NCBI GenBank assembly: GCA_033239005.1
Contig: BSQZ01000006.1
Location: 1,316,001-1,380,000 of the forward strand
Source: Lamellibrachia satsuma
Lineage: Eukaryota > Annelida > Polychaeta > Sabellida > Siboglinidae
Length of the DNA stretch: 64,000 nt
Reading direction: 5' to 3'
Below, piece by piece: positions 1 to 12,700 of this stretch. The translations under genes and the position numbers were made by a program. A model generated the notes under the pieces. That model searched no databases. It was not told the origin of the DNA and saw only the letters and a program-made list of their open reading frames with translations. Each line of letters begins with the position of its first letter. Positions within the stretch are counted from its first letter, which is position 1.

Positions 1-1262
1 AGGTGCATTACATTGGCAACAGGTGGATAGCATTGCGGGAAGCCATGATCATCTTGCCTCGTCAAGCCATATCACATTTTAAATATTAAAACAGGCGTTA
101 TATTTATTTTACAAGTGGAAACTAATACGTTATACAATTAACCACTGCCTTAATAAAAACATGCTTGCTGAGTTCAAAATCTGGGATGCATTGTTTTGAC
201 TTAGACAACTAGTACACATTGTTTTGACTTAGACAACTAGTACACATTGTTTCGACTTAGACAACTAGTACACATTGTTTCGACTTAGACAACTAGTACA
301 CATTGTTTCGACTTAGACAACTAGTACACATTGTTTCGACTTAGACAACTAGTACACATTGTTTCGACTTAGACAACTAGTATACATTGTTTCGACTTAG
401 ACAACTAGTACACATTGTTTTGACTTAGACAACTGGTACACATTGTTTTGACTTAGACAACTAGTACACATTGCTCACAGGAGTTGCAGCATTGTCATGA
501 ATGCACATTGTCATGAATGTACACTGGCATTTACTTTGATGTCTGACTCTATTTTCCTAGACTGACAAAGAGAACATTTGCTGTGTTTCTCGAAGCACTT
601 TACAGTTACTGAAAGGTCAATGCCACATAAATAAAAATTCAAATCCAGCATAAGAAAATAAATCTTCAAATTTCTGGCAAATGCTTCAAGGCAATAACCA
701 GCACAGACGGCACTGCACAGATTCTTAAAAACATGATTTCTGGACTACCTTATGTTTGCAAAATTTCAAGTGTATAGTATATTTTATATTTTCAGTGTGT
801 CACAAAACACTCGAAGTCTGTTTCTGAGTTTTAGTTATATTATATTTGGCAACTTGTCAGTCGCTAAGAACATCTAAAACTAACCCTACTTGAATCGGAA
901 TGTTGTAAAGTTGCAGCACCACTAACACACACAAACAACTGTAGTAGCTGCAGCTCAGTTAATTGTAAACATCAAAGGTTGTTAGGCTTTTCTGCACTGG
1001 CAGTGAACTTTGGGGTCTGCAACTTACCATGCCATAACCAATTCCACTGCTCTAATATTTAAAAGAACAATGGTGGTTATCTACCTATAATCTACCAATA
1101 TGCATTTAGGGATAGAGGTCTGGTCATGTATCTCCATTCAAATTTATAATAACTAAACTACTAAATCACCCCGAATAAAAACTCAAACCAAGAATTTCAG
1201 TCTTATATTGGCAATGTCACTAAACTGCAAGTAAACAACGAATACTAGTAATGTGCACTCAC
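1..1262 (-). other. Intron 5 (partial), non-coding apart from the 28-bp array
   Basis: Sequence between the window edge and the exon 5 donor. AT-rich with stops in all frames. Besides the 28-bp array there is a short duplication around 487-520 (ATTGTCATGAATGYACA). No further exon could be supported. Confidence 0.7.
191..474. repeat. 28-bp minisatellite, about 10 copies
   Basis: Unit TTGTTTYGACTTAGACAACT plus AGTACACA, period 28 (for example starts at 191 and 219). About ten copies are nearly identical, differing mainly at one C/T position. It lies in intron 5, 0.8 kb downstream of exon 5. Confidence 0.97.
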
Positions 1263-1350
1263 CATGTGAACTGTGCGAAGTCTGGCGGGCAGAATGGATG
1301 TGAGAGTTGACTCGTGGGAGGAAGGCCATACATGCTAGGGCGCGGGAGTC
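1263..1350 (-). CDS. TCF7L2 (pan): TCF/LEF exon 5: Pro-rich segment before the HMG box
   Basis: Exon of 88 nt between a TGTGTTTCAG acceptor and an ACATG|GTGAGT donor. Its first two bases complete the Gly begun in exon 4 (DPKT-G), giving the family pattern DPKTG followed by LPRPSMYGLPP. It continues TSQLSHPFCPPDFAQFT and ends with TG, so the next residue is very probably Trp (FTW). It lies after the central block and before the region leading to the HMG box. The next exon is beyond the left edge, at least 1.26 kb away. The reading is AT/GC balanced, unlike the AT-rich flanks, and both splice sites are strong. Confidence 0.9.
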
Positions 1351-1560
1351 CTGAAACACAGAGTGTGTCAGTGGTCACTCAAGTCCACTGTCTCTGGTCA
1401 AACACTGTCTGTGTCCTAATGACATGTCTCTCACTAGGTTTAGTATTGGCTCACAAAATATCAGACTGCTGGCTTCACTGAAATGTGACAATAACTAGAT
1501 ACATAAAACAACAACAAAGCAAAAATATCCATTACACCAATAACACGCGTGTGTATATGT

Positions 1561-2735
1561 GAACTTGTCATACACCACCTACACATATGTCTGATTACAT
1601 ATACACTCATCATACATCACCTACACATACATCTGTTTACATGCACACTCATCATACACCACCTACACATACATCTGTTTACATGTACACTCATCATACA
1701 CCACCTACAAATACATCTGTTTACATATACACTCATCATACACCACCTACACATACATCTGTTTACATGCACACTCATCATACACCACCTACACATACAT
1801 CTGTTTACATGCACACTCATCATACACCACCTACACATACATCTGTTTACATGCACACTCATCATACACCACCTACACATACATCTGTTTACATGCACAC
1901 TCATCATACACCACCTACACATACATCTGTTTACATGCACACTCATCATACACCACCTACACATACATCTGTTTACATGTACACTCATCATACACCACCT
2001 ACACATACATCTGTTTACATGTACACTCATCATACACCACCTACACATACATCTGTTTACATGCACACTCATCATACACCACCTACACATACATCTGTTT
2101 ACATGCACACTCATCATACACCACCTACACATACATCTGTTTACATGCACACTCATCATACACCACCTACACATACATATGTTTACATGTACATTCATCA
2201 TACACCACCTACACATACATATGTTTACATATATACTCATCATACACCACCTACACATACATCTGTTTACATATATACTCATCATACACCACCTACACAT
2301 ACATCTGCTTACATGTACACTCATCATACACCTCCTACACATACATCTGCTTACATGTACACTCATCATACACCACCTACACGTACATCTGATTACATGT
2401 ACACATCATACACCACCTACACATACATCTGTTTACATATATACATTCGTCATACACCACCTACACATACATCTGTTTACATATACATTCGTCACACACA
2501 CGTGTACCTGTACACTTGTCATACATCACACACATGCATACACGCACGCAAGCACATCTGATTACATGTACACTCATCATACACCACCTACACATACATC
2601 TGTTTACATATATATATTCGTCATACACCACCTACACATACATCTGTTTACATATACATTCGTCACACACACGTGTACCTGTACACTTGTCATACATCAC
2701 ACAAACGCATACACGCACGCAAGCATGCACACTCA
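1561..2735. repeat. 42-bp minisatellite with a 171-bp higher-order duplication
   Basis: Unit CATCATACACCACCTACACA followed by TACATCTGTTTACATGCACACT, period 42, roughly 25 copies. Because 42 is a multiple of three and the unit lacks stops in several frames, open frames up to 411 codons appear on both strands. They are repeat artefacts with no codon bias. At the right end a block carrying CGTCACACACACGTGTACCT recurs after 171 bp (about 2491 and 2662), showing segmental expansion. It lies in intron 4, 210 bp upstream of exon 5. Confidence 0.97.
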
Positions 2736-3527
2736 TCTACATACACTCGGTGTCAAATTAAAACAGATACAAAAACCTAAATGAAAACCCAAATATTGGG
2801 AAAAAACAAGAACAAATGAAAGCTGAATTGTAGAATTCACAAAGTTACTGATCACCTGGTGCCTCTAATTACTTCCTGCAAATCAATCAAGTTGCTGCAC
2901 CAAGAACATTGGCATTCTCATCTTAAAACATCCACAAGAAAGTGACAGGCCCAGTACAAACAAATGCACATCTACGTTGTTCTAATAAAACGTTACGCTG
3001 TTAGTGCCAATGTCAGTATCGCTGAAATGTGCCCCTTATCACCATCTCAAGCCTGGTTTACAAACACAAAGAATCAACCCATTTCAGCTGAGAAAATTAA
3101 GCGATTGAAGCATGTTATGAGAGCGCCTGCAGTTAGACATGGGTGTGACCGATACATGAGACAGCAGAGTGCCAAGGTCAAGTCAAGGGCGGGCAATCAG
3201 TGTCAGGGTGACAGTCCGCTTGTTTTAGTAGACTGCACATAGAAGCAATGCTCAACAACTAAACTGGTGAAGACCCTGAAAACAGCAGCTAGCTGTGCAC
3301 GTGAGATGTGAGCACGTCTTCAGACGAAGTGCCAGCAGTAGTGTTCTCAGATGTGGCAGCGGCCCTAAGACGTGGAGGCGCAAATCCTCTGGTGTGAACT
3401 TTTTTAAAGGCTCGGTTTTAGTAGTTTGAAGAATACGGCTGCATTAGTGTATTACATTGGCTCGAGGTCGTCCAACCGCAGTCTGAGAGGCGCTACAGAG
3501 AGAGTGCAACGAACAAGTCGCGCTTAC
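2736..3527 (-). other. Intron 4 segment, nothing recognisable
   Basis: Mixed-composition sequence between the 42-bp array and the cassette-exon candidate. A 92-codon plus-strand frame at 2964-3242 has no recognisable motif. The last 200 bases (3300-3527) are CpG-richer than the rest. Confidence 0.5.
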
Positions 3528-3626
3528 CGACGCACTTGCGCAAGGCAAGGTTGCCTGCTAGGTCCGCGGGGTCATAGCCTTTGTGAGAACTAAACGCTGA
3601 GGAGTAGATGATGCTGAGGGGAGATT
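3528..3626 (-). CDS. Candidate in-frame cassette exon of the TCF/LEF gene
   Basis: A 99-nt stop-free segment on the same strand inside intron 4, flanked by a pyrimidine-rich acceptor (GGTTTTAATTTCAG) and a good donor (GTCG|GTAAGC). It starts needing two bases and ends with one. It could therefore be inserted between exon 4 (one base left over) and exon 5 (two bases needed) without shifting the frame. It would add Glu then SPLSIIYSSAFSSHK and GYDPADLAGNLALRKCV, separating DPKT from the following Gly. The codons are GC-richer than the surrounding intron. No family member I know carries this peptide. It could be a lineage-specific alternative exon, a poison-free recent exonisation, or chance, since a long AT-rich intron can contain false splice-site pairs. 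Transcript reads would decide. Confidence 0.35.
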
Positions 3627-6412
3627 CTGAAATTAAAACCCTTCATGTGCAATGTGTGCACGTGCCATTGCTAACAAAGCTCGTAACAATGCCCACTTAC
3701 ACGGGCTCATCATGCACACGTTATGCACATGCATGCATGCATGCATCGAACATTATGCAATTAGTACCTAGGACTGTTCACGTTAACACATGCTCAAGGA
3801 ATGAGCCTAGGAGTAATTGAAGACATGATGACTGGCCCTGACCACCACTACATAAGTCTGCTAATATTAGGCCTATCACTCTGTATTCATCTGCCAGTCT
3901 CATCTGTCCACAGCATTAAAGTACCATTTTCCTCTATATTTTGCAGTTATCACCTTCAGATCATTTTGTGCATGTTCTTGTTATCACCCATCACTGTAGT
4001 TGTCATAATCTGTTGTGATGCTTAGTTTCATTGGTTTGTCGCTAGGCGAGGCATTATACTGCAACTATACAAGACAGCTATATAGGGATTGTACTGGCTG
4101 GGCCGGTTACTGTGTACCAAAATTTTTTTGATATCTAGGCAATATATCTATGCAATATATTTGCATAAGATTTAGATATATGAATTAATTAATAATAATT
4201 TAATTAATGGTGTGCTAAAGCAAAAACAGAAGATTAAACACAAAGCTGCAGTAGTTTAAACAGGGTCTGATAAAGATGACCTTAGCATACTGACACATAT
4301 AAATTTATTAGGGCTTCTAGTCTTGACTACAGCATGATGTGACAGCAGCTATCATCCTAATGTGCGTGGCGACTGACCATATGAACACAAGAAAAAGGGA
4401 TACGATAATGCGTGACTGAGGTTATTACGAGGGCAGACAGAAGACATTCCAACATGAGAGAATGATCAAAGTACCCTACTGAATACGTCATCAGAGACAT
4501 CTTAAACTATAAAACTGTCTGGACAGTGGACAGCAACAAGACGGTCAACAAAAAGCATTGACCACATCCAGGCCATGATTCAGGGCAACCGACTTGTTTA
4601 TTGATATGTCAGTAAATAATTTTCTGTACAATGTGGGTCAGATTGAACAGCTCATAAACAAGTTCATCATGGAACTAAAATAACTTTCTCCCATAAAGAA
4701 ATATATCATAAGATCTTCTTCATATCTTCTTCAATATTATTACACATATGAGTAGAGGAATCAGACAACTGTGATGCAGAACAATTATAGACTAAACAAA
4801 AGTTGTCTTGCAGAGGACAATATAGTTTTGAAGAATTTTTTTTATATGAATCATATACATTTTCTGTTGCGGTCAGGAGTCAATATCCAATGGAAGTTTG
4901 ACCAACACATCCACTATGATTGTTTACATCTCTTGGACCTCGTCTGTCCGGATGTGTCCAGTGATATGGGTGACATGCACCAAACAGTGACTCGCCCATC
5001 CATCAATAACCATCAACAAATCATGTCCATATACCACTCAGTAAATCATCTCATTGAGAAGCTTCTCCAATTGTAAAGTTTTGCCTGGAGAAGTTAGCAG
5101 ACAGTGGTAGGATGACTGGGCTCAGGGCATGAGAAATGAGGAGGAACTGAGACAGGAGAGCACAGCTTAGTATTCAGCAGCACCAATCAGCGCCACTGGC
5201 TAAACACGATGCAATCCCCATGATTCCCAGTTCTGTGGCTGGATCTGTGTGATCAAGGAAGAGGCAGTCATTAATGAAGTAATGCTTAGTTAGAGCCAAC
5301 AAATGGTTGAGACACCGGAGACCATCTTTATCTCTCCACGTCCCTCGCAGACTCACAGTTCCATGCACCTCTGGCCATTGGCAAACATGGCACATCCTCA
5401 ACGTTTTATTCGTCCACCATCTAGGGTCTTATTGATGTAACACCTATGCAATTATAGATTGATTGAGTTGAGTATCAAATGTGATTTTTCTAAGATGGAA
5501 ACTTCTGTGGTATGACATACTGTATTTTTGCAGTGTCATGAATGCTGTTATGATAATTGCAATTAGTGCTCATCGTCTCTTTGACCACTGCTTCATACAG
5601 TGGTGGTCAAGTTATAAGTTGCTATGCTTGCTGGTCAGGCATTGAGCACTTTACTTGAAAAACCAATATCAAAATCGCACAAAAATGTTGCATGATGTAC
5701 ATTTTCTGCACTCACCACTGCTTAAACTAAATCACAGATTAAATTTACCAGGTATCCAGGGAGATGTCATAATTTTATTACTGCAAAACAACTAGGGCCT
5801 TTCCCCTTAACCTGCAACACATTACTATAATAAAAGTAAAGTAAAACATAAAATTATATATGTTTAAAGTTACCCATATTTGGTTAATAATAAACAAGAG
5901 AAAACACCCAACTACCATCCATGCTGCTTATAGCATTAGCAATTCCATACAACTGAGTATTTCTTACATGTTACATAATGTTGTGACGGTAGCAACCATC
6001 ATTGTTACTAGCCTAGTTGGTGAGGTTATTCACATTATCGTACAAGACTTGTAAATCAGACGGCTCCACGACTGTTTGTATGTGTTCAATGTTATTTTTG
6101 CAAAACCAATGTTAATCTTGCATGTTGATCTTTTTTCACTTAGCAAGTTGCATGCATCATTTAGCCGGACCCAATAAACAGCAAAACAACGTTCATGTCT
6201 AAATTTCATTAAAGGGCACTAATGGAATTGTTGAGTTATGCTGACCTTATTTACTTTATAAATGTGGGGCTCGGCCATATATACCCATTAAATCATAAAT
6301 GGAATTAAAGTGAACCCCACCTAGAACATAGCAACTGGATAAGATACACACAACTATGACATGTAATTACATATTAAAGAATGTCAAGATTATAAAAATC
6401 AGTAGGTTTGTC
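3627..6412 (-). other. Intron 4 segment, AT-rich, no gene seen
   Basis: Contains alternating CATGCATGCATGCATG near 3730 and AT-rich stretches near 4130-4210. A minus-strand frame at 5174-5401 ends in a peptide with a faint resemblance to an enzyme motif (LASGADW), but it lacks supporting context and I do not call it a gene. Confidence 0.5.
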
Positions 6413-6421
6413 AACTTGGTA

Positions 6422-7378
6422 ACAGGGCTGGGGTCAAATCCATTTAATCAATTCCAATTCCTTTCAATTTAATTTAATAATTTCCAGTTTAATAATTTTT
6501 TTTCAAATCAAATTCCAGCTGAAATCTTTCAATTCCAACAAGTTAATTCTATGGGAGTTTTTCCAAAGCAAACACATTGGATAATAGTAATATGTAATTG
6601 TAAGATGGTTTTTTTGTAATACAGGACCTTTTATCAAAAGTAATAGTAACAGATCCTAAAGTAATAGATAATAGTCTATTACTTTTCTATTACATCTATT
6701 GCTGCAAACTTACAAGATACCATGTTTGTTTGCATGTTATTCCAACTGCTAGTAATTGTAAACAATGTACAGACAATGGCTGAGCTGTTATTCAAACAAC
6801 ATGAAAAGACCAGTAGGCTGATCATTTTATGGTTTCAGAAATACCTGCTCAATGAAACAATGCAGGAGTAGCAAGCCAATTACTTAATTGTTGGAATGCT
6901 CCATTGGGATGGCTATGACTTCATACATTCACAGCACACACAATGGGCATGGTTTCAGATATATGCAGGCAGACAACAAATGTTATCTCAGAGCAGGAGC
7001 TGCAACATGTATCGAATTCAAAGTAAGCTCATCACACCCCACCATAGTTTGATTTGAGCAGAACTTCTGAGTTCTTTTTTCCAGTTGCCACATGGCAGAT
7101 CCTTTGTTAAAATTTGGACAAATGTTTTCACCTCAGATCTCAAGATGGTGTACAAATGTATGTTTAGCTGCTACAAAGACTCTGAGTTCCCATACAATTC
7201 TAGGATTGGATTGAGGACCACATTGAAAATAAAACCAGATCGCACCAGCACAAGAAAATGAGGTTCAATTAATTTTCTTTCAATTCCAATTCCACTTGGT
7301 GAAAATCTTTCAATTCAAATTTCAATTCAAGAATTTATTTGAATAATTCCAATTAATTTTTTTTCACCCCAGCCCTGC
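6422..7378. mobile_element. Non-autonomous hAT-like DNA transposon
   Basis: A 957-bp segment begins ACAGGGCTGGGGT and ends ACCCCAGCCCTGC, giving inverted termini of about 12 bp with the CAGGG start typical of hAT elements. The termini are flanked by AACTTGGTA (6413-6421) and AAGTTGGTA (7379-7387), a direct repeat with one mismatch, fitting the family's 8-bp target duplication. Both subterminal regions are rich in TTCAATTCCAATT. No transposase frame is present, so it would have moved in trans. An internal perfect inverted repeat AAAGTAATAG/CTATTACTTT lies near 6660-6690. Confidence 0.72.
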
Positions 7379-7387
7379 AAGTTGGTA

Positions 7388-7990
7388 GTCCAATATGATA
7401 ATCAGTAGATGCTGTTCCATTTGGTTCCATTACGCATTTTTTTTCCAGATTTTCTTGACTGACATATCCACGCCAGTAGCATCCAACATACCTATAAATG
7501 TCAATATTACACATAAATAAGATGAATCCATGTGGCAATGGCATGCTCTTTAATTTACAATAAATTTACACACACAGCTTGAAGAAATCTATAAAGGTCC
7601 TCAGCAATGACTTGTGCAATGAATGTGTTTTGCTAGAGAATTAACAGTTGCCCGCTACAGATGATCTACAACTCAGACCTGCTTGGCAGTTTTTTGTAAG
7701 CAATAACAAAATGCATGAAGCGAGGAACTTAACAGGGCTTGTTCTTCAAGCAGACCTTGTCCCATATGACCAATCAACTGACCTATCTCTAATCCATTGA
7801 CACTATCAATGCCATTCCTTTGTCCTATGTTGCCAACAGGCAGTGGCTGGTGATCTATCAATGTCCACCTTGTCTGGTCACTAGGCACACATCAATAATG
7901 CTGAATTAGCACAAACAGACCCAGGGGACTTGTTACTGCTGGGGCAATAATGCTCTACTAATTATAGTGATCTAAGAGCTCTTCCACACT
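7388..7990 (-). other. Intron 4 segment, nothing recognisable
   Basis: AT-rich sequence between the hAT-like element and the 18-bp repeat array. No exon, RNA gene or repeat could be supported. Confidence 0.5.
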
Positions 7991-8545
7991 TACACTGCCT
8001 AACTACACACCCCTGGCTCACTACACACCCTGTCTCACTAAACACCACTGCCTTTCTACACACGCTGCTTCACAACACATCCCTGCCTCACTAAACATCC
8101 ATGCCTACGTACCCTGTCTCACTACATATCCCTGCCTCACTACACATCACTGCCTCACTAAACATTCCTGCCTACACACCCTGTCTCACTACATACATCT
8201 GCCTCACTACACATCCTTGCCTACACACCATGCCTCAATACACATCCCTGCCTCACTAAACATCCATGCCTCACTAAACATCCCTGCCTCTCTAAACATC
8301 CCTGCTTCACTTCATACCCCTGCCTCATTACACATCCCTGCCTACACATCCCTGCCTCACTACACACCCCTGCCTCACTACACACCCTGCCTCACTACAC
8401 AACCCTGCCTCAGTACCCAACCCTGCCTCACTACCCAACCCTGCCTCACTACACACCCCTAATTCACTAGACACCCCTGCCTCACTACATATCCCTGCCT
8501 CACTACACATCCCTGCCTCGCTACACATCCCTGCCTCGCTACACA
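7991..8545. repeat. 18-bp degenerate minisatellite
   Basis: Repeated CATCCCTGCCTCACTACA, period 18 with many substitutions and small indels, about 30 copies, clearest at 8200-8545. Open frames within it on both strands only reflect the repeat. Confidence 0.93.
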
Positions 8546-9280
8546 TATGAGAAACAGCAATCCTTTAAAAAGAACAGATGGCTGGGAAATATTTAATTTG
8601 TTGAGAAAGGAAGAGAACGTACTAAATCAAGATCGTGAAAGGAGACAAAGCTATGATTTGCAACAGACAAAATAAAAAGAATTCTACAAAAAATACCATT
8701 GGACATTCTAGAAATACCCCATAAACATGAGGGTTGTGTAGAGTGACAATGTGGCAGATGGTACGGCAGATTTAATGGACCCTTTAAAGTAAGTGAAGGT
8801 ACAATGAGTGGTAATAAATGGTCTACAACTACAGTAAAAACATATCTATGGGCGAAAACACAGACAAATAAGGCATTCAGGCAATGTTTGTGGCCATAAA
8901 CACCAACTTTGTGGAGCTATGCAAAAAGAAATACTTTACTCGAAAAGAGAAGCAGACAGTCCTTACAATCCCAAACATGTTAGTCAATTCTGAAAAGATA
9001 GCAGTGACCATAACCGGACAGTCGGAACTGAATCTGAAGGCATGAATTATTTTAGGAACTTCAACTCAAACAAATTATGAATGAAACCTAGCTGGTCTGG
9101 CTACAGACACGGTTTAATTGTGTCAACTAAGACAGGTTGAAGATGTAAGTCTTAATTGCGTTTTTGGTGATGCATGTATTTTATCTTAACTATGCTCAGA
9201 GGATTAGCAAGTCAGGTGTCATAGCTGCCTTAACAAGTGCACCACTGTGTGACATGAATTCTGAAGTAGACAGTCCACTG
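8546..9280 (-). other. Intron 4 segment, nothing recognisable
   Basis: AT-rich non-coding sequence with short interrupted frames. No splice-flanked exon was found. Confidence 0.5.
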
Positions 9281-9395
9281 CATGCTGCACACATGTATGC
9301 ATGCTGCACACATGTATGCATGCTGCACACATGTATGCATGCTGCACACATGTATGCATGCTGCACACACATATGCATGCTGTACACTTGTATGC
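9281..9395. repeat. 19-bp tandem repeat, about 6 copies
   Basis: CATGCTGCACACATGTATG repeated with few changes. The unit is largely alternating purine-pyrimidine and contains GCATGC palindromes. It lies about 195 bp downstream of the exon 4 donor. Confidence 0.95.
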
Positions 9396-9588
9396 ATGCT
9401 CACAGAAGCTATTTCACTCAAGCACACAACTTGGCTGATTCTTTGAAATTTTCCTAAATTTCCCTAAGGTTTAGAAAAATTTCAAGAACATACAAACACA
9501 CAGGTCTTCCAAAATAGTTGTTGATACTAGTTTACATGTTTAGGGTTTCTCTTCCACAGCCAAGAATGACCATAGCATGGACACTTAC

Positions 9589-9718
9589 CTGTTTTGGGGT
9601 CTATATTCACCGGGGGAATACCCATGTGTGCTGGCGGAGGCTGTGAGAAGTGTTCATTATTGTACATGTAGAGCGAGGCGAGAGCACTTGGATGAGGGGG
9701 TGGCAGAATCTTGGAACC
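9589..9718 (-). CDS. TCF7L2 (pan): TCF/LEF exon 4: conserved central block ending at DPKTG
   Basis: Exon of 130 nt between a TTGTTGTAG acceptor and an AACAG|GTAAGT donor. It starts in phase 0, compatible with direct joining to exon 3, and ends with one base. It encodes GSKILPPPHPSALASLYMYN then NEHFSQPPPAHMGIPPVNID and PKT, with the final Gly split to exon 5. The YSNEHF/YNNEHF motif and the following DPKTG are strongly conserved in TCF/LEF proteins between the N-terminal domain and the HMG box, the region associated with context-dependent regulation and Groucho contact. No KWPLL-type motif, present in vertebrate members just before this block, was found in frame. It may be absent in this lineage or encoded by a missed small exon. 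Confidence 0.95.
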
Positions 9719-12700
9719 CTACAACAAGAAAACAGTATCATTATATGACCAGTCATAAAGTATCATTTACAAAAATGCATATTGAAAGAAAACGATGATG
9801 CAGACACACACAGTCCAGCAGTGGCTAACCCACCGCCTGTGAACATCAATGCGTCATCTCAGCAAAGGCAGCAACGTTATAGATGCACCAAAAGTTTGCA
9901 GCTAAATGTAAATGTGCATCTTTGGTCTCTTTGAACGTAACCAGCAAGCAGGCCAGATTAGAAACTTAATGCCTGAACGCCTGGCAGATTTATTTTCCGA
10001 GAAAACCACATTTCTAATAACAAATTACACCTGGCTGGAAGTCTCTGCAGAGCTATTGCATGTTGGTGTCAATCAAAATGCCACATGAAAAACGTTTATA
10101 CTAAGTGCTTTTTATTAATCTCTATAAGTAGCGAATGTGCTGGCATCGGTCTGCGTCTTTCATGTTTCACCTCACAACAAGATGGAACGGAAGGGGACAG
10201 AATGGCATGTGATAATCAGCGTTACTTCCTCTAGTCCCAGCTGCCCCTATCATTGCTTCTGTGCCATTGCGCAACTATCACTACATGCTTATAAGCAACA
10301 TCTCACAGATACATATACTGCCAGTGCACGAGTACATATATATATGTACACTTGCATGATACGCCTGTTCAGCAAGATCTAGGTCGGCATTGATAAGACA
10401 AGAGCTAAACTGCAGACAAGTGTTGCCAAGTCAGAACACGCAAGACGACTTGATGCGATAAGTTCCCACTGCATCCGGTGAAACGAATGATATACCTCGT
10501 CTAAAACCCTACACACGTGCCAATAAGCATGTTTTTGTTGATTCTGTAAAAATGAACGCGACAACTGTTATCTTGCCATTCTACCTGTCAGTCAATAAAT
10601 AAGTGTGTTCAACTACAGTGCCACGTCTCCTACTTATCCTTTCTGCAGTATTGCCCATGGGCATTTCCCTTGAAACAAAGTGTTGTGATTCTGTTTAATT
10701 TTATTCAAGTGGCTGTGGAACCATAAAACACTCCCCAGCTGACATTGTACATGTTGTATAACATGGTGTACAAGCATACATGTTAAGTCTCCCAGAATCA
10801 CCTGAGACTCCTGAAAATCTAATAAATCTTGGTCTCCCGCACGGGAGAATAAATCTCCTGGATTTCTAATGGAAATTTTTTTTTTGTGGCCTCAGTTTTG
10901 TGCAGACTGGACAACGGAGGATTGGCTAAACGGTATCCTTGTCCTTGCATGTTGCATTGTTTATAATATGCATTAAATGAACGATCCCCCATTATCACTC
11001 ATCGGTGGGGAGTGTTCAGTGATGCCCATCAATTTATCTCAACTTTATACTAGCTCTATTTAATACATTTATTATGTTTGCTAATTGTCATAATCAGAGA
11101 TCAAAAACATTTTTTAAATAGGTTTCACAAATAAAACAATGCCTCCTTCTCCTATGGCCTCAAATGCCTTCATCACACAGGATCAAACACTTTTGAATAA
11201 AAGAAAATGCTTCAGTTCTAGCCTTGCCACTAATCATTATGTTAGCTGCTTATGTAATAAAATATGTAGGTAAGGGATTTTTGTTGTACGGTAATATATT
11301 TTAGCAGCAGAACAACTTGTTTTATTCCTAGACCATATGAGTAGTAAACATGTTATTTTATAATTACTAGTCCACATGGAATTTTTCTAGCGCCAATGTC
11401 TATATTAACACGTCAATCTACCATTTAATAATACATGTGCAATGTATTGGGACCTAAAGCTGATCTAGTGTAATTTTTATGCGTGGCGAGGATGTGAAAT
11501 ATTCTGATCTATGCACAACTTTTTATACCCTTGAGACCCTCCGTTTTACGCATCAATCTCCTGCATTTGCATTTCTGAAACTTAACATGTATGGTACAAT
11601 AGTATATGTTTCCCTCACTATTTGGCACCATATGTTTAATATTCCATTTCCTGTTTTCTGGGTGGATGAGCGGCATGGATGGCATCGTTGTCCTACTTGG
11701 TACTGCATTAATTTTACATTATTTTGTACAACACATTGTTTTAAGTACACTATCAATTATGAATGGTCAGGATGAAAAGTTCATGTATGTGGCTATGGCC
11801 TGAAAGAACTTTGTAGATGATTACTTATATAATTATGGTGTTTTGTATTTTTAACACGGCACTAGAAAAAAAAGTTGAAGCACCACTTTTAACATCCCTA
11901 CAGTGTTCCAACATGCCTCCTTTACACTGCCAATGCATCATGCAATGATTTTAGTGCACCTCCTGTAAACCACAGCCATTTCATTGATTTCACCCATAAC
12001 CGCCAAGTCGACCCTAAGCAATCAGCAATTGGTCTGACAGCACTACGTATTGTGCTATGAGCTGCAAATCAGCTCAATCATCGAAACATTTTCAATGCAA
12101 ACATCCGTGTATATTGCCGGTGTGTTCATCCAAGACTGTCTGCCCCTCTATGTAATCATGTGTGTACACACACAACGTGTCCTCCAGCGACTGTGACTTG
12201 GCTCAAATCATTGTCACCATACGATTTACTAGATGAATGTCAAATGAAACCACCAAAATCACCACGAGCGAACACACGCACACAGCATAAAAAACAGGAC
12301 AAATTAATGACAACGTGGCCTACTGTTTGCTTAGCGCAATCACAGCGGCAAAAATACTGACAGACACGATAATGTTTTTTACCAGTTGTTACCATTAATA
12401 CCAAACAAAGAGTGTAGTTTCATGTGCCCACCATCCAACCACAAACATTCCTGTTGCACAGGCTTCTGTAAACATCGAGAAGCAGCCCCGAGACTAATGC
12501 CACCCAAAGAGCACCTATATATATATATGTATACCTCTGGGTATGGCACAAGCCAAGCCTACTCGAGCCCAGCATGACAGTTTCATGCATGGCTAACGCC
12601 TGATCGAGCAATAATCAAGTAACTTTTACTGTCCTGCCATCATACCTCAGGAAATTATGCATTTACAACCTCGTCTTTTAACACTGCACGCTCACTTACA

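Noticed and set aside
1549..2784. 411-codon His/Thr/Leu-rich open frame and its overlapping frames
   Set aside because: Produced by a 42-bp tandem repeat without stops. Frames on both strands are equally open and there is no codon bias or splice context.
5174..5401. 75-codon minus-strand frame ending in a LASGADW-like peptide
   Set aside because: Faint resemblance to a phosphofructokinase motif but no other motif, no continuation and a stop soon after. Probably chance.
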